NCBI RefSeq assembly: GCF_005233845.1
Contig: NZ_SZQL01000015.1
Span: forward strand, 62,001 to 126,000
Source: Ilyomonas limi
GTDB taxonomy: Bacteria; Bacteroidota; Bacteroidia; Chitinophagales; Chitinophagaceae
Length of the DNA: 64,000 bases
Reading direction: 5' to 3'
Both the position numbers and the translations under genes were made by a program. The notes under the pieces were generated by a model. That model saw only the letters and a list, made by a program, of their open reading frames with translations, had not been told where the DNA came from and did no database searches. Of the stretch, positions 1 through 8,442 are shown one piece after another (within the stretch, counting starts at the first letter, position 1; each line of letters begins with the position of its first letter).

Positions 1-186
1 AACCTTCTGTGCGTTTTGCAACCAAATTGTTTTATTTTGAAGCCTTTGGACTTTCAAGTCTACTGCTTTTATAACCTTGGTAACGCCCTGTTTAATAACA
101 TCAGCAATAGGAATTTGAGCCTGTCCCTTTTGCGGAGCTATGCAGGCGAGTAACCATATACATATAATGATCATAAGCCTTTGCAT
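1..186 (-). CDS. traI: Conjugal transfer protein TraI-like, partial (C-terminus cut by window edge)
   Basis: An open frame starts at the ATG at 184-186 on the minus strand and runs off the left edge, giving 62 visible residues. It begins with a signal peptide (MQRLMIIICIWLLACIA then a QAQ cleavage-like site) followed by residues resembling IPIADVIKQGVTKVIKAVDL and NKTIWLQNAQK. That pattern is characteristic of the periplasmic/exported TraI-type protein of Bacteroidota conjugation systems. It is the last visible gene of the traE-traF-traG-lipoprotein-traI run. The match is from memory of the family; only the N-terminus can be examined, so the name is tentative but the context supports it strongly. 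Confidence 0.7.
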   Translation of the reverse strand, partial: MQRLMIIICIWLLACIAPQKGQAQIPIADVIKQGVTKVIKAVDLKVQRLQNKTIWLQNAQKV

Positions 187-220
187 ACAATTTTAATTTA
201 CTTGGTGAACAATAGGGTTA

Positions 221-607
221 TCAAGGGATTACTTTGGTGTATTCGCTGCCACCTTCAAACAATCTCCCATTGCCGGGATCAAAAGAAAACGTCTTGCCGA
301 GCCTTTGCTCATATAAATTTTGGGACTTCTCATCATATATTGCTTTCCAATTTTCTTCTGAATGCTGCTCCGGCAAAAGCTTATTGTTGCGAATGCGCTG
401 ATAAGCAGTTCTGTTTACAATAAGGTAGTCATTGCCTGCTGAACATTGTATAATCAATGTGTCGTACGCAATCAGGAATTCGTTTTTTACTTCCTTCACG
501 TAAGTACCGGGGATAAACCTTTTGGTATTATCCATTCTTTTCCATGCATCTACACATCCTGCACAAAAGATCAAACCAGTGATACAAATTAATTTTAAGT
601 GACTCAT
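221..607 (-). CDS. Small lipoprotein inside the conjugation operon
   Basis: A 128-residue protein with a lipoprotein signal peptide: hydrophobic ICITGLIF followed by a lipobox-like FCAGC, with the lipidated Cys at residue 18. The mature part has no domain I recognise. It sits between traG (25 bp upstream in reading direction) and the traI-like gene, on the same strand, so it is very likely co-transcribed with the transfer genes. Possible roles are entry exclusion or an envelope-anchored accessory factor of the transfer machine, but that is inference from location only. The Bacteroidota tra order I know places TraI close after TraG, so this gene may be an insertion particular to this subfamily of elements. 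Confidence 0.75.
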   Translation of the reverse strand: MSHLKLICITGLIFCAGCVDAWKRMDNTKRFIPGTYVKEVKNEFLIAYDTLIIQCSAGNDYLIVNRTAYQRIRNNKLLPEQHSEENWKAIYDEKSQNLYEQRLGKTFSFDPGNGRLFEGGSEYTKVIP

Positions 608-631
608 AGCTTTATTTTTAAATGATAAAAT

Positions 632-3088
632 TTATAGTGTTGTCCTGTTTATATCTGCAACAAGTCTTTTAATACCCTTTTCCATGCTGCCGTACTTTTC
701 AGTATATTCCTGTACTTTCAATTTTTCCCGTTCTTCAGTGGTGTACGTGAAATATTCTTCTGGTGATAATTCGTTCCTATATACTTTCATCACCTGTCCG
801 CCAAGATCAATAAACACCTCTCTATACTTCTTTCCTGGCTCATTGTTACGGTTAACAGACAATAAGATCGTTTTGCCTTTATCAGACAACCCTAAAGCTG
901 CTTGCAAAGCATCGAACTTGTTCATGAACTTTCGCATGTCCATGAGTACTTTAATATCAGCGTTGTTAATGATAGCCTCTTTAATAACCGGCGAGCTAAT
1001 CACATCATCTAATTCTTGTGTAACAACTACTGCTATCCCATTAAACTTTCTAACCGTTTTATACACGTACTTTATAAACTCCGCCATACCAGCCTTTGTT
1101 ATTGCTTTCCATGCTTCTTCTATCACCAATACTTTACGAGCGCCTTTCAGCTTCCTCATTTTTGAAATAAAAAGCTCCATAATAATGAGTGTTACAACAG
1201 GAAACAGTATGGGATGATCCTTAATATTATCCAGTTCAAAAACAATAAACCGTTGTTGCAATAAATCGAGGTTCTCTGTAGCGTTTAGTAAATAATCAAA
1301 TTCACCGTCTTTGTAATACGGTCGGAGAACATATAAAAAGTTATTGATGTCAAAATCCTTTTCTTTCACCCGATGATCTTTCAAAACCAGTACATAAACT
1401 TCTTCCAGGTATTCGTAAAAGGTGTTGAATGAAGGAAAGACATGTTGGTTTTGAAATAACCAGTCATAATATCCCTGCAAGGCATTAGACAAGGCTACAT
1501 ATTCGGCACGATTAAAACTTTCATTTTCCTTTTTCCAAAGGGAGACTAATAGCGCTTTTAAGCTTTCCTTCTTTTCTGTATCCAATGGTTCACCGGCAGC
1601 TATATAAAAAGGATTGAACCGGATGGGGTTTGCTTCGGTATAAGTAAAGTAGTAGCCATTTAATAAGGTACACAGCCCCTTGTAACTGCCTCCGATATCT
1701 ACTATTACTGCGTGAGCACCGGCATCATACAATGAGCGGGACAGGTGATTGGTGAAGACGGATTTACCACCACCTGAGCCACCAACAACAATCATATTCC
1801 GGTTGGTGATAATCCCCCTTTCCATTGGCTCATCAAACAAATCAACGTTTACTGGTCTGCCGTATAAACGCTCAGCCAACCGTATTGAACAATGTTTGCC
1901 ATCCATATAAGCTGTATCACTATTTAGGAAACAGGAGGCCTGATCTGTGAATGTTTCAATTACATGATCTTTCGGTAAATCAGCAGCGTTGCCGGGAATG
2001 CCTGCAAAAAACAACTGTGGTCCACAAACTGTTTCGAACTTTGGAACAGCATCTATTTGTGCAAATGCAGCTCTAACTACTTCAACCTGCATATTTGCTT
2101 CGTTACGGTCCATTGCAATTGTCATTACTGTTACATTCAAAAAGCAAGGTCTTTTACTGTCTGCCGTAAGTTCCTGTAAGTATTCATTAATTGCCTGATT
2201 GGAGATGGCATTTTCACGCGAATACCGGGCAAGTGAAAAGGTATGTCTTGCCTTGCGTTCATTGCGTTGCTTACTTTCGTTTGCACTATGTAAGAGAACA
2301 TATGTAGTGGTGACATGATCCACCGGCAAAAGCATTCCTAAATAAGAAGCATAGCTAACAGGGAATAAGCTCTTATCGGTACTGTATGCGTCATGTGTTA
2401 TCCGGGAAGAACAAAAAGTGGGAAAACTGTTTATATCCGCAAGTGTAAAGAACCGGCAAATAGTATCTCCAATCTTAACTCCCTCTTCCAAATCGATATC
2501 CTTCACTAACGGCTTATATTGATCCCCAATCTGAAACAAGTACTGTTCAATAATACCAGCCCTTTTATCATCACTCAATAACTCACCATCGGTTAATCTT
2601 TGCAATTGTATGCCAGCTTCCTGCATCAATCTTTTGAATTGATTGACGTTGCCTTCCCACTCCTGCAGCAGGTTAGCGCTTATTGTCTGTTCAGGAACAA
2701 CAGAAGAACGAAGCAGGTTATTGAATCCTGAATCAGACATGCGCCTGTTGACAGGCATCTTGACAACACTAATAATACATTCATGTTCAAAATAAGTTCT
2801 GCCATTAAAAAAGGTATTACTGGCTGTTGCTAAAAAGCTCGCTTCTATTGTGTTACCTGAAAAGACTTTCTTTCTGTAATGATCCTGTTGTACAAACAAG
2901 CTATTGTCCGGCAATGAATTAATTGCTTTGATTCTTGCCTGGTTAAGCCTTTCATATTCTTCATTAGAACGGGTTAAACATTCAGGATAAACTGCCCGAA
3001 AAAGAGCAGTAATATCTCCATTCTTTGATGCTATACAATTGTGCTCTACTGTTGCAATCGGAATCTGTTCTTCCAGCCACTTTTCCAT
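632..3088 (-). CDS. traG: Conjugation ATPase TraG (VirB4-like)
   Basis: An 818-residue VirB4-family ATPase that powers the mating-pair channel at the inner membrane. The Walker A motif GGSGGGKS is at residues 436-443 and the Walker B-like VLVIEEAW at 653-660; the N-terminal ~380 residues match the DUF3875-type N-region usual for Bacteroidota TraG. The length (about 800-840) fits the family. Start: ATG four bases after the stop of traF, i.e. tight translational coupling traE-traF-traG. The gene lies in the minus-strand tra run and reads toward the left edge. No frameshift or missing motif was seen. Not to be confused with the VirD4-type coupling protein at 26275-28263, which is also sometimes called TraG. 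Confidence 0.95.
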   Translation of the reverse strand: MEKWLEEQIPIATVEHNCIASKNGDITALFRAVYPECLTRSNEEYERLNQARIKAINSLPDNSLFVQQDHYRKKVFSGNTIEASFLATASNTFFNGRTYFEHECIISVVKMPVNRRMSDSGFNNLLRSSVVPEQTISANLLQEWEGNVNQFKRLMQEAGIQLQRLTDGELLSDDKRAGIIEQYLFQIGDQYKPLVKDIDLEEGVKIGDTICRFFTLADINSFPTFCSSRITHDAYSTDKSLFPVSYASYLGMLLPVDHVTTTYVLLHSANESKQRNERKARHTFSLARYSRENAISNQAINEYLQELTADSKRPCFLNVTVMTIAMDRNEANMQVEVVRAAFAQIDAVPKFETVCGPQLFFAGIPGNAADLPKDHVIETFTDQASCFLNSDTAYMDGKHCSIRLAERLYGRPVNVDLFDEPMERGIITNRNMIVVGGSGGGKSVFTNHLSRSLYDAGAHAVIVDIGGSYKGLCTLLNGYYFTYTEANPIRFNPFYIAAGEPLDTEKKESLKALLVSLWKKENESFNRAEYVALSNALQGYYDWLFQNQHVFPSFNTFYEYLEEVYVLVLKDHRVKEKDFDINNFLYVLRPYYKDGEFDYLLNATENLDLLQQRFIVFELDNIKDHPILFPVVTLIIMELFISKMRKLKGARKVLVIEEAWKAITKAGMAEFIKYVYKTVRKFNGIAVVVTQELDDVISSPVIKEAIINNADIKVLMDMRKFMNKFDALQAALGLSDKGKTILLSVNRNNEPGKKYREVFIDLGGQVMKVYRNELSPEEYFTYTTEEREKLKVQEYTEKYGSMEKGIKRLVADINRTTL

Positions 3089-3091
3089 ACA

Positions 3092-3406
3092 CTAATGTTG
3101 AATTAAAAATTTTCTTGATCTGCTTTTAAGCCTCTCTGGAATGCTTCTCTTTGCTTTTCTTTGCATCCAGCCGAATTGGCCGTACTTATTATTTAGCTTA
3201 TATACATAGTAGAATAATAAAGCTCCCAAACTAAGTCCGGTTAGCACAGACAAGTAAGCGTTTAAGCCAGCTATATACATAATGCTGAAGAGAATAAGTA
3301 GCCCTACTAAACCGCCAGCTAAATACCAGATGTACTGTGCTTTCAAACCATTGAATTCAAGTGGTTTGTTTACGCCTTTGTTAATGGTGTAAATGGTGTT
3401 ACCCAT
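3092..3406 (-). CDS. traF: Conjugal transfer protein TraF (DUF4133)
   Basis: A 104-residue protein with two hydrophobic segments (about residues 26-45 and 50-68) followed by a basic tail with GQFGWMQRKAKRSIP and many Arg/Lys. This is the small inner-membrane TraF/DUF4133 protein, the VirB3-like partner that always precedes the VirB4-like TraG in Bacteroidota elements. It ends 3 bp before the traG start and begins 10 bp after the traE stop, giving a compact traE-F-G operon. Length and hydrophobic profile fit the family. Recognition rests on family memory plus position. Confidence 0.9.
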   Translation of the reverse strand: MGNTIYTINKGVNKPLEFNGLKAQYIWYLAGGLVGLLILFSIMYIAGLNAYLSVLTGLSLGALLFYYVYKLNNKYGQFGWMQRKAKRSIPERLKSRSRKFLIQH

Positions 3407-3416
3407 GCCTTACCGT

Positions 3417-3755
3417 TTATATACCAAAGAATGATTTTAATACGGTAGCCACCACTACCAAAAACACACAGGAACCAAACCAGGCAGCCGCCGTAGAGCC
3501 GGTATCAGGATGACCATTACTCCATTTCTGATACACTTTAACAGCCCCTACTAATCCTACAATAGCACCTATGGCATACATTAAGTTTGTCCCGGAGTCA
3601 AAGTAACTTTTCACCATATCGGTTGCCTGATTGATACCGGCATTGCCATCCTGCGCCTGCGCATAAAAATTTAATCCGGCAGCAATCATTATCATTGCTG
3701 CTCTTTTAAGGCTGTTCTTCTCTTTCCTCATTCCTTTTCCAATACACTTTTTCAT
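3417..3755 (-). CDS. traE: Conjugal transfer protein TraE (DUF4134, pilin-like)
   Basis: A 112-residue protein with an N-terminal signal peptide (hydrophobic AAMIMIAAGLNFYAQAQ) followed by two transmembrane stretches (about residues 57-75 and 90-108). DUF4134/TraE is the VirB2-like small membrane subunit found directly upstream of TraF and TraG. The motif TGSTAAAWFGSCVF near residues 86-99 is typical as I recall it. The first Met gives a long basic N-region; a start at the internal Met at residue 9 (MRKEKN) is also possible. First gene of the traEFG run, preceded by about 170 bp with a strong hairpin. Confidence 0.9.
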   Translation of the reverse strand: MKKCIGKGMRKEKNSLKRAAMIMIAAGLNFYAQAQDGNAGINQATDMVKSYFDSGTNLMYAIGAIVGLVGAVKVYQKWSNGHPDTGSTAAAWFGSCVFLVVVATVLKSFFGI

Positions 3756-3803
3756 TTTCTCTTGTTTATGATTTAATAATAGACTACTTAATTAACCTGT
3801 TGC

Positions 3804-3836
3804 TCCTGCCTCTTAAACCAGCAAACAGAGGCAGGA
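3804..3836. repeat. Perfect 10-bp inverted repeat (hairpin) upstream of traE
   Basis: TCCTGCCTCT at 3804-3813 and its exact complement AGAGGCAGGA at 3827-3836 enclose a 13-base loop in the 170-bp gap between the 3926-4423 gene and traE, both on the minus strand. Reading on the minus strand it is not followed by a run of T, so it is not a standard intrinsic terminator. It could be an operator or an RNA stem attenuating traEFG expression. Confidence 0.6.
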
Positions 3837-3925
3837 AGACAAACAGGCATAATTACCCTTGCATAGTGTTTTACACACGCACTTTTACTTTCTGCTCTTC
3901 ACTTATGCAGGGCTATTGTTTCCAT

Positions 3926-4423
3926 TCAGCCATTCCACAACTCACTTAATTCATCTGCACTTAAATGAATGGAACAATTATTTTCTGAAGAGATAGCGAT
4001 TAACTGGCTGAGTTCATACTGCGAATCGCTACCGATTAAAGAAGGATATTTTTGAATGATTTTCTGGAGATGCTGAATTAATTCTTCCTTGACAATATCA
4101 TCACCACACGAACAAGTATAAGCCTGTATTTCATCTGCAAAAGCTTGTGCACCAGGCGTAAAATCCTGATCTTCATCCTTGGGCTGTAGCTCTTCTTCCT
4201 CCATTGCTTCCCCAAAAAGATTAAGACTTGTGCTATTGGCAATTTTCATTTCTTCTGTGGATAAAGCAGATATTGAATGTGAAGTATCAGCTATTTTCAT
4301 TGTCGAAACCCGGGTGAAACTCTTTCGATAGAAAAACAGCACAACAAAATAATAGATAGCCAAACATACACTTACTATCAGGGCATAGCTCGCCCATGTC
4401 AATGATATATTCATAACACACAT
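3926..4423 (-). CDS. Single-pass membrane protein upstream of traE, unknown
   Basis: A 165-residue protein with one N-terminal transmembrane segment (residues ~10-30, SYALIVSVCLAIYYFVVLFF) and an acidic cytoplasmic or periplasmic part (EEEELQPKDEDQD around residues 77-90). The C-terminal ~60 residues have a predicted helical look and carry a CSCGDD motif. I recognise no named family. Proteins of this size and layout are common just before traE in Bacteroidota ICEs, so a transfer-associated role is likely but unproven. An internal Met at residue 4 is an alternative start. Confidence 0.7.
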   Translation of the reverse strand: MCVMNISLTWASYALIVSVCLAIYYFVVLFFYRKSFTRVSTMKIADTSHSISALSTEEMKIANSTSLNLFGEAMEEEELQPKDEDQDFTPGAQAFADEIQAYTCSCGDDIVKEELIQHLQKIIQKYPSLIGSDSQYELSQLIAISSENNCSIHLSADELSELWNG

Positions 4424-4465
4424 TTTCTTATTTCACAATATCAGGCAGTAGAATTACAATCCGAC

Positions 4466-4879
4466 CTAAGCCGATAGAGGCGGCTTTCTTTCTAAAATCA
4501 ACATCCTTAGCTGATTCACAATAAAGAGCAGTAGTAACAATGAGAAGAGTATTAATAACACTAAGGGAACAGATTCCCGGAGTGTATTGTAGTTATAACT
4601 TGCACCTGGTTGTGTAAAGAACCGAAGCAATGAGAAAATAAAACATAATGCGCCGGCTAATCGTATTAGGTAAACTGTACTTCTTTTTTTGATAGAGATT
4701 GAAGACAATAATAGTACCATACCAAGCATACCGAGTATGGAATGCAACACACCATGTGGCAACCCCAATAATAGAACAAATATGTAAAAGAACGCAGTGG
4801 ATTTACCGCTGATTATTAGAAAACAAAATAGCAGGCAAATGGTTACCGGATGTACCAAAATTTTGAATGCTGATTTCAT
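4466..4879 (-). CDS. Polytopic membrane protein, unknown
   Basis: The frame is open from 4903, but the Met at 4879 gives a start 11 bp after the stop of the upstream gene and avoids an overlap, so it is preferred (137 residues). The protein is almost wholly hydrophobic, with about four transmembrane helices (roughly residues 7-22, 24-52, 62-80, 95-120) and a short basic C-terminus. It is encoded directly downstream of the large lipoprotein at 4891-6189 and probably shares its transcript. No family recognised. By position it might be a membrane partner or immunity-like protein for the lipoprotein, which is only speculation. Confidence 0.65.
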   Translation of the reverse strand: MKSAFKILVHPVTICLLFCFLIISGKSTAFFYIFVLLLGLPHGVLHSILGMLGMVLLLSSISIKKRSTVYLIRLAGALCFIFSLLRFFTQPGASYNYNTLRESVPLVLLILFSLLLLLFIVNQLRMLILERKPPLSA

Positions 4880-4890
4880 AAAATTAATTT

Positions 4891-6189
4891 TTATTCGCCA
4901 CATTTTCCATGACTATCTCCTGACTTTCCTGCAGAGCTCGGAACGTTTGGAGTACCTTGAGTTGTGATTCCAGAAACTTGCAGGCGCTTGATTTCATTAT
5001 AAAGCCCTTGTGGGGTGTTCATTAATTCGTAACTCCCTGCTGTAATGTACTTGGGAATTGACAATTGAATATAGGATGAAGCGTTATATACACTAAGTGC
5101 AAAATCGGTGCAGTTCCACGTGTTTATGTCATAATCTGTTGTCTGTAAAGATTCCAATTTATTAATTGTTGTTTGAAACTGAGTGCTGCTGAGTGTTTTA
5201 GTGAGAGAAGCATTAAACTCATGGCCACCATTATCTACAATTTTACTCTCTGTTGGATAGTTTCCCAAAACCTTGAAGCCGACCTTAGGGTAAAATCCAA
5301 AATTTTGCTGGACGCTTATTCCACCTGATGATTTTGTAAGCTGAATGAAGCTATGCCCCGGAGATGTAGTGGCCCAGTTAAACATTTCAGATGGGTCAGT
5401 ATCTACCGGAATATCTGAATAGATTGCTACTTGGTAAGTAGCATTTAAGTCTGAAACTGTACTGAAGCATTTGACATAATCTTCTACTTTAATCGGCATG
5501 TCATCATTGGATTCTACTTCAATGATGATTGTATTATCATTGCTGCCATCATTATAACTACTTCCACCGCCCCCAGCACTACCATAAGTATAACCACCGC
5601 CACCACCATAACTATAATCATCAAAAAAGAAGTCATACCAGTACCAATCACCCGTATAGCTGCCATCGTATTTATAAGAAGTAACCACCACTTCCGGTAA
5701 TTCCTGCTCACCAGCCGGTTCTTCTGCCTTCATTGTGGAGTTCGTACTGGATTGTTTCTTCCACCTGCCATTTACAACCTCTTTCGTAACCTTATTGCTC
5801 CCATTGAGGGATTTGATTACAACTTGCCCTTGAAATGAAGTATTTTTCGTGCTGCGGTTGTTGTTGGCTTTATTTACATGAATGATTTTACCTTGCCTGA
5901 TGTTTCCTAAACTATCTGTTTTTAATAAAAAGAAATCCGTAGCTATATCTTTTTTCTGGAAAGCACCTCTTACAAAGTAGCCATCGCTTTGTGCATCTTT
6001 GCTTTTGAACAATTGATTTATATCAATTTTGGAGAAATCGCTCTGGGAAAGGCTATCTTTCAATTGAGTTTTAACTCTCTGGAAAAATGTGTTACTGGTA
6101 GTTACAATATCATTCATTGGCAAACCCATCTCTTTCCTACAAGACGTAACAACTAAAAGAGTTGCCATAGTTACAATCAGGTGTTTCAT
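4891..6189 (-). CDS. Large lipoprotein with permuted papain-like (NlpC/P60-type) C-terminus
   Basis: A 432-residue protein. The signal peptide ends in a lipobox (VVTSC, Cys at residue 17). Residues ~190-215 form a Gly/Ser/Tyr-rich linker (DDYSYGGGGGY, SAGGGGSSY). The C-terminal ~150 residues hold GHSFIQL (His 279) followed ~80 residues later by WNCTDFAL (Cys 360). This His-before-Cys order is the layout of circularly permuted papain-like/NlpC-P60 hydrolases and amidases. It would be anchored in the outer membrane or periplasm and could cut a peptide or amide bond, possibly in peptidoglycan or a competitor's envelope. Cargo gene of the ICE; neighbours are a small membrane protein and Crp/XRE regulators. 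The family assignment is by motif only. Confidence 0.7.
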   Translation of the reverse strand: MKHLIVTMATLLVVTSCRKEMGLPMNDIVTTSNTFFQRVKTQLKDSLSQSDFSKIDINQLFKSKDAQSDGYFVRGAFQKKDIATDFFLLKTDSLGNIRQGKIIHVNKANNNRSTKNTSFQGQVVIKSLNGSNKVTKEVVNGRWKKQSSTNSTMKAEEPAGEQELPEVVVTSYKYDGSYTGDWYWYDFFFDDYSYGGGGGYTYGSAGGGGSSYNDGSNDNTIIIEVESNDDMPIKVEDYVKCFSTVSDLNATYQVAIYSDIPVDTDPSEMFNWATTSPGHSFIQLTKSSGGISVQQNFGFYPKVGFKVLGNYPTESKIVDNGGHEFNASLTKTLSSTQFQTTINKLESLQTTDYDINTWNCTDFALSVYNASSYIQLSIPKYITAGSYELMNTPQGLYNEIKRLQVSGITTQGTPNVPSSAGKSGDSHGKCGE

Positions 6190-6281
6190 TTCTATCTGCT
6201 TTTATGATGTAAAATTAGCTTGCAGTATGTGAAGGTTATATTGGAAAATTACAAGAAATTGAGTTGGAAAATTACAAGATT

Positions 6282-6851
6282 TTAACTCGCGAATTTTGCC
6301 TTGATCTTACTAAGATAAGACTCATCAATATTAAGATAACTTGCAATATATTTAGCCGGAAGTTGCAGCGTGATATCAGGTTGCGTTTCCATCAGCAACG
6401 CGTACCGTTCAGAAGCTGTATTGAGTGAAAGAATACGCTGCCTTTTTTCACTTTCAACATAATATTTCTCCAGTAGAACCGCCCGATGAAAATTGAATTC
6501 GGGATATTTTTTATAAATATCATGCAACTCGGTATAGGTAATTGACCAGGTAATGCTATTGTCAATTGCTTGAATGTACTGGTAACTTTTAATCTGCCGC
6601 AGAAAACTTTCAACAGAAATAACCACATTACCTGCATCCATAAACCAAATGCAAATTTCCTGTTCATCTCTGTCATAAAAGCATCGCACTATACCGGATT
6701 CGAGGAAATGTATGCAGTTACTTACCTGCCCGGCTTGTAAAATATACGATCTTTTCTTGAAGGTATTACGCTTTAATACGCTGTTAAGATGAGTTTGTAA
6801 AGCCGTAGATAATGGCGCAATCGAGTTTAACATCTGAATCAACTTTTCCAT
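6282..6851 (-). CDS. Crp/Fnr family transcriptional regulator (intact copy)
   Basis: A 189-residue regulator of the Bacteroidota Crp/Fnr type: an N-terminal cyclic-nucleotide-binding-like beta-roll (residues ~20-120, including LQAGQVSNCIHFLESGIVR) and a short C-terminal helix-turn-helix (LPAKYIASYLNIDESYLSKIK) at the end. The frame is open to 6875, but the Met at 6851 lies at the same place as the conserved Met in the paralogue at 7316-7888, so that start is preferred. The effector-binding residues of true cAMP receptors are not obvious. It lies downstream of an XRE gene (6930-7169) in a two-gene module that is duplicated immediately to the right. Confidence 0.85.
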   Translation of the reverse strand: MEKLIQMLNSIAPLSTALQTHLNSVLKRNTFKKRSYILQAGQVSNCIHFLESGIVRCFYDRDEQEICIWFMDAGNVVISVESFLRQIKSYQYIQAIDNSITWSITYTELHDIYKKYPEFNFHRAVLLEKYYVESEKRQRILSLNTASERYALLMETQPDITLQLPAKYIASYLNIDESYLSKIKAKFAS

Positions 6852-6929
6852 ACAACACAATTCCTTTTCACTCAAAATATTAATAAAGGTTAGCTTGTTT
6901 TCGAAGGAAGTAGGAAAGAAAAATGTCCA

Positions 6930-7169
6930 TTAAGGAAGCAAATCTTTTGGATTCACATTCAGTGCCTGAGCAATGAGAGGCAGATAAGAGAGACTACAAT
7001 TCACCTTGCCAAGTTCTATACGGTTGATCTGGCTATCAGGAATCCCGCAATCAAAGGCTAATGAAGCTTGTGTGATGTCTTTTGATAGCCTGATTTCCCG
7101 AATCCTTAAGCCAACCGCTGAAAGAAAACCATCGTCTCTGTAATATCTATTTGAAACTGCTTTTGGCAC
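6930..7169 (-). CDS. XRE-family helix-turn-helix protein (module copy A)
   Basis: A 79-residue single-domain DNA-binding protein. The HTH occupies residues ~22-76: IREIRLSKDITQASLAFDC, then recognition-helix residues IPDSQINRIELGKV, ending NVNPKDLLP. It is paired with the Crp/Fnr gene at 6282-6851, about 80 bp away on the same strand. A second XRE gene of the same layout (NxRYYRD near the start, EIRLSKDI, PxDLLP ending) lies at 7968-8213. Small XRE proteins of this kind regulate their own cargo modules in ICEs; the target here is unknown. Confidence 0.85.
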   Translation of the reverse strand: MPKAVSNRYYRDDGFLSAVGLRIREIRLSKDITQASLAFDCGIPDSQINRIELGKVNCSLSYLPLIAQALNVNPKDLLP

Positions 7170-7315
7170 ACTTCAAAAAGAAAGCAAGAAAGGAGTATAA
7201 AAAAGAGCGAATTCGCCTTGATTTTAAAATTTATTTATAGAAGCCATTTTAGAAAACGAGCAAAGCACCGTTGACACAGCCTTATTGGTTGATATACCTA
7301 TTGATAAATATTAAG

Positions 7316-7888
7316 TCAGTTAGCGTTTTTCTTTATGCTGCTTAATTAAACCTCATCAATATTTAAATAGGTCTGGCTATGTATTTAGAGGGGAAGTAAA
7401 ATATCATTTATAATTTCCAGTAATTGAGTATACTGGTCTCATGCAGAATTGAGTGAAAGCATTCGCTGCCATTTTTTACTTGCTACAAAGCATTTCTCGA
7501 TAAGAGTGGCCCGGTGTAGATTAAATTCCGGGTACCTCTTGTATATATCCTGTAGTTGCTGATAGGTAATAGACCACGTAATACAATCTTCTACAGCCTG
7601 GATGTATTGACTACTCTTAACCTGACGCATAAAGCTCACTGCTGATATTACTACATTTCCAGCCTGCATGAACCATATATTTATTTCCTGAGCACCATTG
7701 TAGTAGAAACCCCGCACCAAACCTAATTCTATGTAATGAATACAGTTGCTTACTTGTCCTGCCTGCAGCAAGTAGGAATCTTTTTGAAAGCTGTTCCTTT
7801 TAAGAATATGCTGTAGATGGCTCTCGAGTGCAGGCGATAACGGCGATATGCTGTTTAATAACTGAAGTACCTTTTCCATACAACACAT
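7316..7888 (-). pseudogene. Crp/Fnr regulator pseudogene with three in-frame stops (module copy B)
   Basis: From the ATG at 7886-7888 the frame matches the intact Crp/Fnr paralogue (6282-6851) to residue ~150 (CCMEKVLQLLNSISPLS versus CCMEKLIQMLNSIAPLS; AGQVSNCIHY in both). It then meets a TGA at 7439-7441. Reading on in the same frame, the homology continues (D-QYTQLLE, then YLNIDE, then LSSIKK versus LSKIKA) through a TAA at 7385-7387 and a TAA at 7346-7348, and ends at a TGA at 7316-7318. That is 191 codons against 190 for the intact gene with no frameshift, so this is a full-length copy killed by nonsense mutations. The truncated product of ~149 residues would lack the HTH. Confidence 0.85.
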
Positions 7889-7967
7889 TTTCTATTTGTT
7901 ATAAAATATCGAAGTAAGTTGGAGGAATATAAATGGTAGGCGATGTTGATCTGTAACCCTTTCCATA

Positions 7968-8213
7968 TTACAACGGCGGAAGTAAATCCCTTGGAGCAAC
8001 CTTTAAAACTTCTGCAATCCGATATAGCATAGACATACTAAAATTAACCTTCCCATGTTCCATCCTGCTTATTTGACTGTCATCCACCTTGCATTCTTTT
8101 GCAAGCACTCCGATGGAAATATCTTTAGATAATCTTATTTCTTTCATTTTGGCTCCAATGAATGCCAGCAGTTGCTCATCCCTATAATATCTCTGTGAAT
8201 TACTTTTTACCAT
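7968..8213 (-). CDS. XRE-family helix-turn-helix protein (module copy B)
   Basis: An 81-residue HTH protein (MKEIRLSKDISIGVLAKEC, then VDDSQISRMEHGKV, ending APRDLLPPL). It is clearly a diverged paralogue of the protein at 6930-7169, with the same RYYRD N-terminus and the same spacing to a downstream Crp/Fnr gene. Its Crp partner (7316-7888) is broken, yet this reading frame is intact, suggesting it still has a job such as autoregulation or control of the divergent hsd operon, whose promoter starts about 230 bp to the right. The latter is inference from position. Confidence 0.85.
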   Translation of the reverse strand: MVKSNSQRYYRDEQLLAFIGAKMKEIRLSKDISIGVLAKECKVDDSQISRMEHGKVNFSMSMLYRIAEVLKVAPRDLLPPL

Positions 8214-8442
8214 ATACCAAAGAGATGAAATTCAAATAACTTGTACAAGGGAGAATACTCCCTATTTTTTTAATCTTTAGCATTACTAATTGTGTGGAAT
8301 TCATTCACTTTTAGCTCGAAATACCCTTTTTATTTCTTTCAGAATAGACCTTAATAAGCAAGTCCTAAGGACCGAGTTAAATAAAACTTTACTATTCTTA
8401 AGTAGTAATCACAAATTTTGTATATTCCCTACTTAAAAATAA

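Noticed and set aside
684-1217. 177-codon plus-strand frame inside traG
   Set aside because: It lies antisense to the Walker B part of an intact TraG and has no recognisable domain; it is a shadow of the real gene.
7439-7888. Interpreting the 149-residue Crp-like frame as a short functional regulator
   Set aside because: Homology to the intact paralogue continues past three in-frame stops to the natural end, which indicates a pseudogene; the short product lacks its DNA-binding domain.
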